A DNA stretch of 28,208 nucleotides from positions 1 to 28,208 of the forward strand of contig JAPOLF010000006.1 in assembly GCA_029977305.1 (NCBI GenBank). The letters run 5' to 3'. Made by a program: the position numbers and the translations under genes. The notes under the pieces were generated by a model. The model was not told the DNA's origin and searched no databases. It saw nothing but the letters and a program-made list of their open reading frames with translations. Source of the stretch: a bacterium. Lineage in GTDB: Bacteria > Chloroflexota > Chloroflexia > Thermomicrobiales > UBA6265. Shown piece after piece: positions 8,125-15,523 of this stretch (positions are counted from its first letter, which is position 1; each line of letters starts with the position of its first letter).

Positions 8125-10344
8125 TTGGGGTGCACCGCCTTGCGGCAATCGGCTTCGCTGCCACCAGCATTGATCGTCGGTGACGACGCCTCAGCGGCCT
8201 CCGCGCCGGGCGGAGAGCGGCTTGCCCGATTCTTCCGCCGCGCGGTGATCACCGCCGGGATTATCCTCATCGTCGTTGGCGTTGGACTGCTCGTCTTCCG
8301 CGCCACCTATCGCGATCGCGTCTACCCCGGCGTGCGCGTTGCCGGTGTCGAGATTGGCGGCATGTCCCGAGAGGAGGCGATCGCCGCGGTATCGCCAGCT
8401 CTTCACACCTTCGATGCCGGGTCGCTCACCTTCACCCTCGATGGCCAGCAGTGGAGCGTCCCCTACACCGAGGTCGGCGTCTCCGTGAACCCCGAGGCGG
8501 TCGTCGACGCCGCCTTCGCCATTGGACGAGACGGCTCCGCCGCGGAGCGCATCGCCGACACGGTGGACACCCTCCGCGCCTCCACCGACCTCCCAGCCCC
8601 GGTCCAACTCGACGCAGCCGCGCTGAACGCCTGGCTCGACACCCTCGACGCCCAACTCAGCGAGACCCCCAAGGACGCTTCTCTCGCCATCGTCGATGGC
8701 AACATTCAAGTCACCTCTGATGTCAGTGGCTACCTCATCGATCGTGAGGCGGTGAAAGCGCACGTCATCGAGGACATCGCCGTGGCAGGGCCTGAGACCG
8801 CGATGCTCCCGGTGGTGGTCACCGCGCCGAACGTGACCGTCGACGACCTCCAACCCAAGGTCGAGCAACTCCACCTTGCCCTCTCGGTCCCCGTCCAAGT
8901 CGTCGGCAACGGCGGCACCTGGACCCTCCCGCCGACCGAGCTCGGCACCTTCGTCACGCAGCAGCAGGTGACCCTCCCCGACGGCACCCAGTCGATCGAA
9001 TTCGGCATGGACCTCCCTGCCCTCACCGCCTGGCTCGACGAGAAGATCGCCCCGTCAATCGAAACTGAGGTAACTGACGCCGAGGTCGCCTGGGGCAGTA
9101 ACGGCCTCTACGCCGTCACCCCGAGCTCCGATGGCGTCACCTTGGACACCACGGCGCTCGCCGGACTCGTCGCCGAAAGCTTCTTCGGTGCCCACGGTGT
9201 GGTTGAGGCCCCGATGGAAGTCGCCAAGCCCACCATCGACAGCGACAACCTCCAAGCGCTCGGCATCACAACCCTGCTCAGCACCGGTACCTCCATCTAC
9301 GCCGGTTCGAGCGATGGCCGCTCCCACAACGTCGAGGTCGGCGCCCGGCTGCTCAACGGCTATCTCGTCCCGCCCCACGGTGAGTTCTCGTTCAACGATG
9401 CCATCGGCTACATCTCCGAGGATGCTGGCTTCGTCGAGGCGCAGGTCATCGCCGGCGAGCGCATCGGCAAGGATGTCGGCGGCGGCATCTGCCAAGTCTC
9501 CACCACCGTCTTCCGCGCCGCGTACCTCGCCGGCATGCCGATCACCGAGTGGTGGCCGCACCGCTTCCGCATCGCCTTCTACGAGGAGAACGGCTGGACC
9601 CCCGGACTCGACGCCTCCATCCTCCAACCCAGTGACGATCCCGCCACCTGGGACGACTTCCGCTTCGAAAATCCCACCGACCACTGGCTCCTGGTTGAGT
9701 CGTGGACGGATGGCGCCTCGGTGGTCGTCAACCTCTACGGACCGGAGACCGGGTGGGAGGTCATCAGCGACGGCCCGATGAGTGGTCAGAAATTCCAGAT
9801 GCTCCCCGATGAGGAAGTGGTCGATGCCGAACTTGAGCCTGGTACCGTCAATCAGGTGCAGCAGGCAGCCATCGGCGAAGAGTTCTCCTACTACCGCACC
9901 GTGAAAGACGCCAACGGTGACGTCCTCTGGGAGCGCAGCTTCTACACCAAGTTCTACCCGAAGGGGAATATGTGGAAGGTGAGCCCGGACATGAAGGGCC
10001 TCTCTCCCTATGACCCAGATCGCGAGTTGCCGCCCTTGGAAGATGACGGCACCGGCGAAACAGCGGCTGATGGTGCATCTGCCGGTGGCTACGTCGATCC
10101 CGTCACCGGCGAATGGGTCGAGCCGGAGCACAGCAGCGTTTCCTTCGGCTTCGTCGACCCGGTCACCGGCATCTGGGTCGATGCCGGCAATGGCGGATTC
10201 GTCGATCCCAGCACCGGCCAATGGGTCGATGCCACCGGTGGCGGCTGGGTCGATCCCCGTACTGGCGATTGGGTCGATGCCTCCACCGGCGGGTGGGAGG
10301 ATCCCGTCACCGGTCAGTGGGTGCAGCCGGGTCCCGGGGAATGA
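8125..10344 (+). CDS. VanW-family protein with peptidoglycan-binding domains and aromatic repeats
   Basis: A protein of up to 739 residues. It has a transmembrane segment at about 40-58 (VITAGIILIVVGVGLLVF), two putative PG_binding_4-type domains at roughly 85-200 and 240-340, a VanW domain near 395-500 with the family signature GGGICQVSTTVFRAA, a further beta-rich segment to about 630, and five copies of a G-aromatic-V-D-P-x-T-G-x-W-V motif at the C-terminus. VanW proteins occur in glycopeptide-resistance clusters and widely in Gram-positive and Chloroflexota envelopes; their exact activity is unknown. The start is uncertain. TTG 8125 gives the longest form, TTG 8140 and TTG 8170 are alternatives, and none has a clear ribosome binding site. 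The position after fhaB suggests an envelope role. Confidence 0.85.
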   Translation: MGCTALRQSASLPPALIVGDDASAASAPGGERLARFFRRAVITAGIILIVVGVGLLVFRATYRDRVYPGVRVAGVEIGGMSREEAIAAVSPALHTFDAGSLTFTLDGQQWSVPYTEVGVSVNPEAVVDAAFAIGRDGSAAERIADTVDTLRASTDLPAPVQLDAAALNAWLDTLDAQLSETPKDASLAIVDGNIQVTSDVSGYLIDREAVKAHVIEDIAVAGPETAMLPVVVTAPNVTVDDLQPKVEQLHLALSVPVQVVGNGGTWTLPPTELGTFVTQQQVTLPDGTQSIEFGMDLPALTAWLDEKIAPSIETEVTDAEVAWGSNGLYAVTPSSDGVTLDTTALAGLVAESFFGAHGVVEAPMEVAKPTIDSDNLQALGITTLLSTGTSIYAGSSDGRSHNVEVGARLLNGYLVPPHGEFSFNDAIGYISEDAGFVEAQVIAGERIGKDVGGGICQVSTTVFRAAYLAGMPITEWWPHRFRIAFYEENGWTPGLDASILQPSDDPATWDDFRFENPTDHWLLVESWTDGASVVVNLYGPETGWEVISDGPMSGQKFQMLPDEEVVDAELEPGTVNQVQQAAIGEEFSYYRTVKDANGDVLWERSFYTKFYPKGNMWKVSPDMKGLSPYDPDRELPPLEDDGTGETAADGASAGGYVDPVTGEWVEPEHSSVSFGFVDPVTGIWVDAGNGGFVDPSTGQWVDATGGGWVDPRTGDWVDASTGGWEDPVTGQWVQPGPGE
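10087..10332 (+). repeat. Five in-frame WVDP-type repeats at the VanW protein C-terminus
   Basis: Five units begin at about 10087, 10147, 10192, 10240 and 10288. Each encodes G-(Y/F/W)-(V/E)-D-P-x-(T)-G-x-W-V-(D/E/Q), with 15- to 20-residue periodicity and gaps rich in Gly, Ala, Ser and Thr. The DNA copies differ at synonymous sites while the aromatic, Asp-Pro and Thr-Gly positions hold, which suggests selection on the protein. Confidence 0.85.
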
Positions 10345-10354
10345 GCGACGGCGC

Positions 10355-11227
10355 ATGAATCATTACCCCCCCTTCGACCCCGCCATCGGGCGCATCCCCG
10401 GTTCCTTCTCGCTCGTGCTGCCTGCCCACAATGAACAAGAGAACATCGGCCCCGTGATCCGCCGCGCCGTCGAGGTCCTCCCGCATATCGTCGACACCTT
10501 CGAGATCATCGTCGTCGACGACGGCAGCCGCGATCGCACCGCTGAGGTGGTCACCGCCCTCGCCACGGAAGACCCACATGTCCGGCTGATCCGCCATCCG
10601 AAGAACCTCGGCTACGGCGGTGCGGTGACCACCGGCATCGAGGCCAGCACCGGCGACTTCGTGATGTTCATGGACAGCGATCGCCAATTCGACATCGCCG
10701 ACCTGCGCTTACTGTCTTCCTTCGTCGGGGAGTACGACATCGTCGCTGGCTTCCGTCTCGAGCGCAATGATCCGCTCCATCGCCGCGTCTTCGCCGAGAT
10801 CTTCAACGTCGTGGTCCGCCTCCTCTTCGGCGTCCACCTGCGTGACATCGATTGCGCGTTCAAGGTCTTCCGCGGCGATCTCGTGCGCGGCCTCCGTCTC
10901 GAATCTCCCGGCGCCCTCATCAACACCGAGATGCAGGCCAAACTCCGGCGGCAGGGCGCGTCGCTGATGCAAGTCGGCGTCCACCACTACCCGCGCATCG
11001 CCGGCGAGGCGACCGGGGGCAATCCGCGCGTCATCCTTCGCGCGATGCGAGAGACACTCGCGCTGTGGTGGCGCATGCACACGTACACGCCGCCACCCGC
11101 GGCACCCGCCCCGCGTGGACCCTATCTCTTGGGCGATGCCGTAGTGGTGGGTGGGGTCGTTGTCGGGCTGACGCTGGTCTCCGCATTCTGGGAGATCATC
11201 CGCCGAGGCAGGCGCCGCACATCCTGA
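10355..11227 (+). CDS. Family 2 glycosyltransferase (dolichyl/polyprenyl-phosphate sugar transferase-like)
   Basis: A 290-residue GT-A-fold transferase. The N-terminal LVLPAHNEQENI (20-31), the nucleotide-binding VVDDGSRDRT (53-62), the NLGYGGAV segment (84-91) and the metal-binding MDSDRQF (106-112) are all clear. Together they resemble DPM1-type enzymes that load a sugar from a nucleotide donor onto a polyprenyl phosphate. The C-terminus has one hydrophobic helix near 262-281 followed by a basic tail (RRGRRRTS), so the protein is probably bound to the inner face of the membrane. The start ATG 10355 is 11 bp after the VanW stop, with GGGGA upstream at 10336-10340. Linkage to the FHA and VanW genes supports an envelope glycan role. 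Donor and acceptor are unknown. Confidence 0.9.
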   Translation: MNHYPPFDPAIGRIPGSFSLVLPAHNEQENIGPVIRRAVEVLPHIVDTFEIIVVDDGSRDRTAEVVTALATEDPHVRLIRHPKNLGYGGAVTTGIEASTGDFVMFMDSDRQFDIADLRLLSSFVGEYDIVAGFRLERNDPLHRRVFAEIFNVVVRLLFGVHLRDIDCAFKVFRGDLVRGLRLESPGALINTEMQAKLRRQGASLMQVGVHHYPRIAGEATGGNPRVILRAMRETLALWWRMHTYTPPPAAPAPRGPYLLGDAVVVGGVVVGLTLVSAFWEIIRRGRRRTS

Positions 11228-11251
11228 CCTGCATCAGGGGCACCAGTCGGG

Positions 11252-12691
11252 CTACGCCGCGCGATGCGCGCGCTGCGTCTTTCGCGTCCGCAACTCGCGC
11301 GCGATGTCCGAAAAGTCGGCCGCGGGGATCACCTGACGTCGCAGCGCGCTCGCCAACTCCGGCACCCGCATGTCGTCTAACAGCAACCCATTGCGTTGCG
11401 ACACCATGCGGTCCGAGATGAACAGCGGGGCGTCCCCCGGTCGATCCGCGAGTACCGCCACCACATCAGATCCGGTGAGCAGGCCAGACACGTTGATCTC
11501 CCCGCCGAGATACTCGTTCCGCACAGCCACCACCTCGATCGCCGCTCCGGAATGCGCGTTGAATCGTGCTGCCGCTTCCCGCATCGTCGGCTCGATCAAC
11601 GTGCCGCAAGCGATGGTCGCCGCCATCCCCTCCAACGTGCCCGTCTTCGCCCGCCGCAGGTAGCCGTCCAACCGATCGAGGAAGTGGCGGGTGATCCCGA
11701 TCCCATCCTCGATTTGTGGGAACCCGCCATAGTGGGCCGTGTCCGGCACCGGCGATCCTGTCATCAGGTAGAACTCGTCGCCGAGGTACAAAAACGGGTT
11801 CCCGCGCTCCGCCCAGAACCGCTGCTGCCACGGCTCCGCCTGCGCGATCACCGCCAACGCCTCATCCAGCTCATAGCGGCGCACCGAGATCTGCTTGTCC
11901 GGCAGCGTGCGCATACACGTCCGTGAGAGGCGGATCTGCTTGCTCTGCCGCATCTGCCCGAAGCGCGACAGCCCCACCGGCACCGCCGCGATCGACTTCA
12001 GCCGATCGCCCAGCGTCGCCAGATCGGTCAGCGATCGATCCATCTCCGCGCCGTCGTTCACCCCCGGCACCAGCACGAACTGCGCGTGGAAATCGATCCC
12101 GGCCCGCTCCAACCGCCGCAGGTCGTCCATGATCGACCCGGCACGCGGATTCCCAACCAACGCCTGCCGAAGCTCCGGATTGGTGCTGTGGACCGACACG
12201 TGCAACGGCGAGATGTGCTGCTCCTCGATCCGCTCCCAATCCGCCTCCGAGAGATTCGTCAGCGTGACAAAGCTCCCGTAGAGCATCGAGTAGCGGAAGT
12301 CGTCATCCATGACGTAGAGCGATCGCCGCATCCCTTTCGGGATCTGCTTGATGAAACAGAAGGGACAGGCGTTCTCGCAGATGCGCACCCCGTCAAATGT
12401 CGGATCCGCGAAGGTGATCCCCCAGAACTCGTCACCTTCCATTTCCAACTGGTACCGCAAGAGCGAGCCCGCCCGCTCGACGTCCAAGACGACCTGATCC
12501 GCCTGCGCCAGAAAGTGGAAGTCCAGCGCGTCGACCAACGGCTGCCCGTTGACACCGACCACCCGGTCCCCCGGCTCGATTCCCAGTTCCATCGCAAAGG
12601 AACCCGGCGACACCACCTCGACCAACCCCGGCACACTCGGGGCGAGATCGACGCGTCGCAGGGAAATCGGGCTGACGTGGACTGGGCTCAT
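11252..12691 (-). CDS. DUF512 family PDZ/radical-SAM-like protein
   Basis: A protein of about 479 residues. It starts with a PDZ-like domain (GLVEVVSPGSFAMELGIEPGDRVVGVNG), then carries the radical-SAM-type cysteine motif C-x3-C-x2-C in CENACPFCFIKQIPKGMR near residues 105-122, the family segment YGSFVTLTNLSE, and the C-terminal DUF512 domain, which includes GGEINVSGLLTG near the end. Family function is unresolved; an AdoMet radical reaction with a [4Fe-4S] cluster is implied by the cysteines. The start is uncertain: ATG 12691 is used here, and GTG codons at 12712 and 12724 are alternatives with no better ribosome binding site. It converges on the glycosyltransferase gene with a 24-bp gap that shows no terminator. 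Confidence 0.88.
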   Translation of the reverse strand: MSPVHVSPISLRRVDLAPSVPGLVEVVSPGSFAMELGIEPGDRVVGVNGQPLVDALDFHFLAQADQVVLDVERAGSLLRYQLEMEGDEFWGITFADPTFDGVRICENACPFCFIKQIPKGMRRSLYVMDDDFRYSMLYGSFVTLTNLSEADWERIEEQHISPLHVSVHSTNPELRQALVGNPRAGSIMDDLRRLERAGIDFHAQFVLVPGVNDGAEMDRSLTDLATLGDRLKSIAAVPVGLSRFGQMRQSKQIRLSRTCMRTLPDKQISVRRYELDEALAVIAQAEPWQQRFWAERGNPFLYLGDEFYLMTGSPVPDTAHYGGFPQIEDGIGITRHFLDRLDGYLRRAKTGTLEGMAATIACGTLIEPTMREAAARFNAHSGAAIEVVAVRNEYLGGEINVSGLLTGSDVVAVLADRPGDAPLFISDRMVSQRNGLLLDDMRVPELASALRRQVIPAADFSDIARELRTRKTQRAHRAA

Positions 12692-12814
12692 GGGCAGGAT
12701 CCGTTGATGCACCCCCGAACCCACGGGCAGCGCAGCGAAAACCGCCGGCTGTGGTGCGCGGCGGGTGCTGGAAGCCTACCACTCGGGCGACCTCAGCCGC
12801 CATCGTCGCGGCTG

Positions 12815-12844
12815 TCGACGCCCTCCGGAACCACCGTCTATACT
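12815..12844 (+). promoter_or_regulatory. Putative greA promoter
   Basis: TCGACG (12815-12820) and TATACT (12839-12844) are 18 bp apart in the roughly 330-bp divergent gap between the DUF512 gene and greA. The -10 box is a good match and the -35 is partial. Apart from this promoter and the downstream leader hairpin I see no gene in the gap. Confidence 0.5.
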
Positions 12845-12859
12845 TCAAAATGCATCTCG

Positions 12860-12886
12860 GAGCCGGAGGCCCAAAGCCCTCGGCTC
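12860..12886 (+). terminator. Terminator-like hairpin in the greA leader
   Basis: GAGCCG (12860-12865) pairs with CGGCTC (12881-12886). Inside these arms GGC/GCC pair around a CCAAA loop, with one mismatch and one wobble, and TTCTGTG follows. It sits about 10-15 bp after the expected start site of the promoter above and about 140 bp before greA, so it could attenuate greA or end a short leader RNA. Confidence 0.5.
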
Positions 12887-13023
12887 TTCTGTGTGGGTGA
12901 CACAACGCCGCTGCAGCCAACCGGTCACGATGTCGTGCCGGCCGTCGCCTCCGGCCCGTCGCCGAGACCCTGCCTACGACGTCGGGCTCCAGCCCAATGC
13001 CGCCCGCGAAAGGAATCAGACCG

Positions 13024-13491
13024 ATGACGCAGCGCACCGTTCCGCTGACCGCCGCCGGCAAGGCCCGCCTTGAGGAGGAACTCGAGAACCTCAAGACCCG
13101 CCGCATCCCGGACATCGACGATCGCATCCAAGGGGAGATCCAGTCCGGGAATCTCACCGACAACCCCGAATTCGAGGATCTGAAAGAGCAGCGTGCGATC
13201 GTCGAGGCGCGCATCAACGAGTTGGAGCAGACGCTCTCGCGCGCGGTCATCATCTCGGGTGGACCCGGCAATGGCGTCGTCGGCCTCGGCTCCAAGGTCA
13301 CCATCCGCACCGACGACGGTGAAGAGGAGACGTGGATCCTCGTCCACCACGAGGAGGCCAACACCCTCGAGGGCACCATCTCCACCGAATCCCCGGTTGG
13401 CAAAGCCCTTGTCGGCAAGCGGGAAGGGGAGTCCGCCACGGTCAGCACCCCGGGCGGCTCGATGATGGTCACCGTCCTCCACGTCGACTAA
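13024..13491 (+). CDS. greA: Transcription elongation factor GreA
   Basis: A 155-residue factor that enters the RNA polymerase secondary channel and stimulates cleavage of backtracked RNA. The N-terminal coiled coil (about residues 1-75) and the FKBP-like C-terminal domain (80-155, with IS.ESPVGKALVGK and ending TPGG...VTVLHVD) have the usual lengths. ATG 13024 is used because AAAGGA lies 9-10 bases upstream and the family starts at this point. At the coiled-coil tip the usual D-L-x-E-N reads N43-L-T-D46-N. The first of the two acidic residues that hold catalytic Mg is therefore Asn and the second is Asp in place of Glu. lysS follows after 27 bp, so the two are probably cotranscribed. Confidence 0.95.
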   Translation: MTQRTVPLTAAGKARLEEELENLKTRRIPDIDDRIQGEIQSGNLTDNPEFEDLKEQRAIVEARINELEQTLSRAVIISGGPGNGVVGLGSKVTIRTDDGEEETWILVHHEEANTLEGTISTESPVGKALVGKREGESATVSTPGGSMMVTVLHVD

Positions 13492-13518
13492 CCCACGTAC
13501 CCGAGAGGCCCTGCTGCC

Positions 13519-15027
13519 ATGCACCTGTCTGAACTCCAACAGATCCGCCTGCAGAAGGCCGAGGCGCTGCGGGAGCAGGGGCGGCAGCCCTATCCCCTCC
13601 GTGCGAGCCGCACCCACACCACCGAACAGGCCCTCGTGCGGTTCGCCGAGATCGAATCGACGCTGCCCGAGGGCGGCGAGGACCCCGCATCCGTCACCCT
13701 GGTTGGTCGCGTGGTCAGCCGTCGCCATCAGGGCAAGACCATCTTCGCCCACATCCGCGACGGCCACGGGGAGATTCAGCTCTACATCCGCAAGGACGAC
13801 ATCGGTGAGGACGCCTTTGAGGATGTGCTCAAACTCGTCGACCTCGGCGATTTCGTCCAGGCCTCCGGAAATCTCTTCCGCACCCGGATGGGAGAGATCT
13901 CCCTTCGCGTCGCCTCGCACTCCATGCTCTCCAAGGCGCTGAATGCTCCGCCGGAGAAATGGCACGGCTTGCAAGATGTCGAGACGCGCTACCGGCAGCG
14001 CTACGCCGATCTCATCAGCAACGAAGATGTCCGCCGCGTCTTCCGTCAGCGCACGACCATCATCAAGACCCTGCGCGCATATCTCGATGAGCGCGACTAC
14101 CTCGAGGTCGAGACCCCGACCCTGCAACCCCTCTATGGAGGCGCAGCCGCTCGCCCCTTCACCACCCACCACAACGCCCTGGATCAGACCTTCTACCTGC
14201 GCATCGCTGACGAGCTCTACCTGAAGCGTCTGCTCGTCGGTGGGTACGAGCGTGTCTACGAGATCACCAAGGACTTCCGCAACGAGGGAATTGATCGCAA
14301 CCACTCGCCCGAATTCACCATGCTGGAGTTCTACGAGGCCTACGCCGATTACGACGTCATGATGGGCATGGTCGAGCAGATGATCCACGCCGCCTGCGTC
14401 GCGGTGCACGGCTCCTCGACCTTCACCTACAACGGCGTGGAGATCGACCTCACCCCGCCGTGGCCGCGCAAGTCCCTGCGCCAAGCGATCCTCGAGGGCA
14501 GCGGCGTCGACTATGTCGCCCACCCGGATCAGGCGGGACTGCTCGCCGCCGCCCGCGCCGCAGGTGGTGACATCCCTGATGGCACCGTGTGGCCCCGCAT
14601 CGTGGACGAGCTCCTCAAGCAGTTCGTCCGCCCGTACCTGATGCAACCGATGTTCCTCATTGACTACCCCGTCGAGCTCTCCCCCCTTGCCAAGCGCAAG
14701 GCCGACGACCCCACCCATGTCGAGCGCTTCCAGCCGTATGTCGGTGGGGGCGAGATCGGCAATGCCTTCACCGAGCTCAACGATCCGATGGACCAGTACC
14801 ACCGCTTCCTCGACCAGCAAAAGGACCGTGAGGCAGGCGACCTCGACGCCATGCAGCTCGACATGGACTTCATCAACGCCCTGATGTTCGGCATGCCGCC
14901 CACCGGTGGAGTCGGCATCGGCGTCGATCGCGTCGTCATGCTCCTCACCGACCAACCCTCCATCCGCGACGTCATCCTGTTCCCAGCGATGCGGAACCTG
15001 CCGGCGGAGGACACCTCCGAGGAGTGA
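13519..15027 (+). CDS. lysS: Lysyl-tRNA synthetase, class II
   Basis: A 502-residue enzyme charging tRNA-Lys. The N-terminal OB-fold anticodon-binding domain covers about residues 55-150. The class II core then shows motif 1 around YLEVETPTLQPLYGGAAARPF (194-214), motif 2 FRNEGIDRNHSPEFTMLE (253-270), and motif 3 GVGIGVDRVVMLLT near the C-terminus. The GG.AARPF.THHNALD segment and the final DVILFPAMRN are typical of LysS. Length and start agree with the family; ATG 13519 has GAGAGG upstream at 13501-13507. The greA-lysS arrangement is common in Chloroflexota and Actinobacteria. A very small membrane-protein gene follows after 64 bp and before the terminator. Confidence 0.97.
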   Translation: MHLSELQQIRLQKAEALREQGRQPYPLRASRTHTTEQALVRFAEIESTLPEGGEDPASVTLVGRVVSRRHQGKTIFAHIRDGHGEIQLYIRKDDIGEDAFEDVLKLVDLGDFVQASGNLFRTRMGEISLRVASHSMLSKALNAPPEKWHGLQDVETRYRQRYADLISNEDVRRVFRQRTTIIKTLRAYLDERDYLEVETPTLQPLYGGAAARPFTTHHNALDQTFYLRIADELYLKRLLVGGYERVYEITKDFRNEGIDRNHSPEFTMLEFYEAYADYDVMMGMVEQMIHAACVAVHGSSTFTYNGVEIDLTPPWPRKSLRQAILEGSGVDYVAHPDQAGLLAAARAAGGDIPDGTVWPRIVDELLKQFVRPYLMQPMFLIDYPVELSPLAKRKADDPTHVERFQPYVGGGEIGNAFTELNDPMDQYHRFLDQQKDREAGDLDAMQLDMDFINALMFGMPPTGGVGIGVDRVVMLLTDQPSIRDVILFPAMRNLPAEDTSEE

Positions 15028-15091
15028 CCTGCGGTATCATCTTGGCGGGTAGGCACGTTTCCGGCGCAGGGCGCCGTTCACGAGGTGCATG

Positions 15092-15226
15092 ATGGAAAAA
15101 CTTCAGGAAGAGACCGGGATCTACAAATTGGGCTTCGCCAAGGAGTCCTTCTTGGGACTCGTCCTGCCGATCGCCTTCGTGGTGATTGTTGGCGGGATCG
15201 GTGCCGCGCTCGTCTATTTCCTCTAG
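15092..15226 (+). CDS. Small single-pass membrane protein (44 residues)
   Basis: A short frame with ATG 15092, AGGTG six bases upstream, and TAG at 15224-15226. It encodes 44 residues: a charged N-terminal part (MEKLQEETGIYKLGFAKES) and one hydrophobic helix from about residue 21 to the end (LGLVLPIAFVVIVGGIGAAL). ATG 15089 is in frame but too close to the ribosome binding site. A strong hairpin terminator begins 21 bp after the stop, so the frame fills the space between lysS and the end of the transcript exactly. I recognise no family. The amphipathic N-terminus with a C-terminal helix could suit a small regulator or complex subunit, but nothing here shows which. It may be cotranscribed with lysS. 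Confidence 0.65.
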   Translation: MEKLQEETGIYKLGFAKESFLGLVLPIAFVVIVGGIGAALVYFL

Positions 15227-15246
15227 CCAGCTCAAGAGAAAAGCAG

Positions 15247-15274
15247 AGGCCCCGGAGCATTGCTCCGGGGCCTT
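15247..15274. terminator. Bidirectional intrinsic terminator
   Basis: GGCCCCGGAGC (15248-15258) and GCTCCGGGGCC (15262-15272) form a perfect 11-bp stem with an ATT loop, extended by A15247-T15273. T-rich sequence follows on the plus strand and AAAAGCAGA precedes it, giving Ts on the minus strand. It separates two convergent genes and can serve both. Confidence 0.85.
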
Positions 15275-15288
15275 GTTGCTGCTACCGA

Positions 15289-15519
15289 CTAGGGCACCGG
15301 CGTCGGTGTCTCGAACCCCGGGATGTCAGCGAACGGGGTCACCGCCTCCATCGTCGACAACGCCCCATTCCCGACATCCAATCCGCCGGCACTGGTGATC
15401 CACAACAGATAGATCATCAGCAGCGCCACCGGGATCGCGATCACCACCACGATGATCTTCCCGAAATCCCGTTTCTGTTTCGCCGCGCCGTTCGCGCCAC
15501 CGTCCTGCTCTGTGCTCAC
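15289..15519 (-). CDS. Small membrane protein downstream of YceI
   Basis: A 76-residue protein with a polar, charged N-terminus (STEQDGGANGAAKQKRD), one transmembrane helix at about residues 21-43 (KIIVVVIAIPVALLMIYLLW) and a C-terminal tail ending in TPTPVP. The likely topology puts the tail outside, but this is inference. GTG at 15519 is chosen because GGAGTGA lies just upstream and overlaps the YceI stop region; upstream in-frame sequence lies inside the YceI gene. It is the last gene of the minus-strand series that begins at htrA and ends at the bidirectional terminator. No family is recognised. Confidence 0.7.
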   Translation of the reverse strand: MSTEQDGGANGAAKQKRDFGKIIVVVIAIPVALLMIYLLWITSAGGLDVGNGALSTMEAVTPFADIPGFETPTPVP

Positions 15520-15523
15520 GATC

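Noticed and set aside
9055..10356. A 433-codon minus-strand frame opposite the VanW gene
   Set aside because: Its Gly/Ile/Asp repeats are the reverse reading of the WVDP repeats; no independent start or domain.
12925..14955. A 676-codon open frame on the minus strand across greA and lysS
   Set aside because: It lies antisense to two clear genes. It is a by-product of strong third-position GC bias, and its translation is low-complexity with no family motif.
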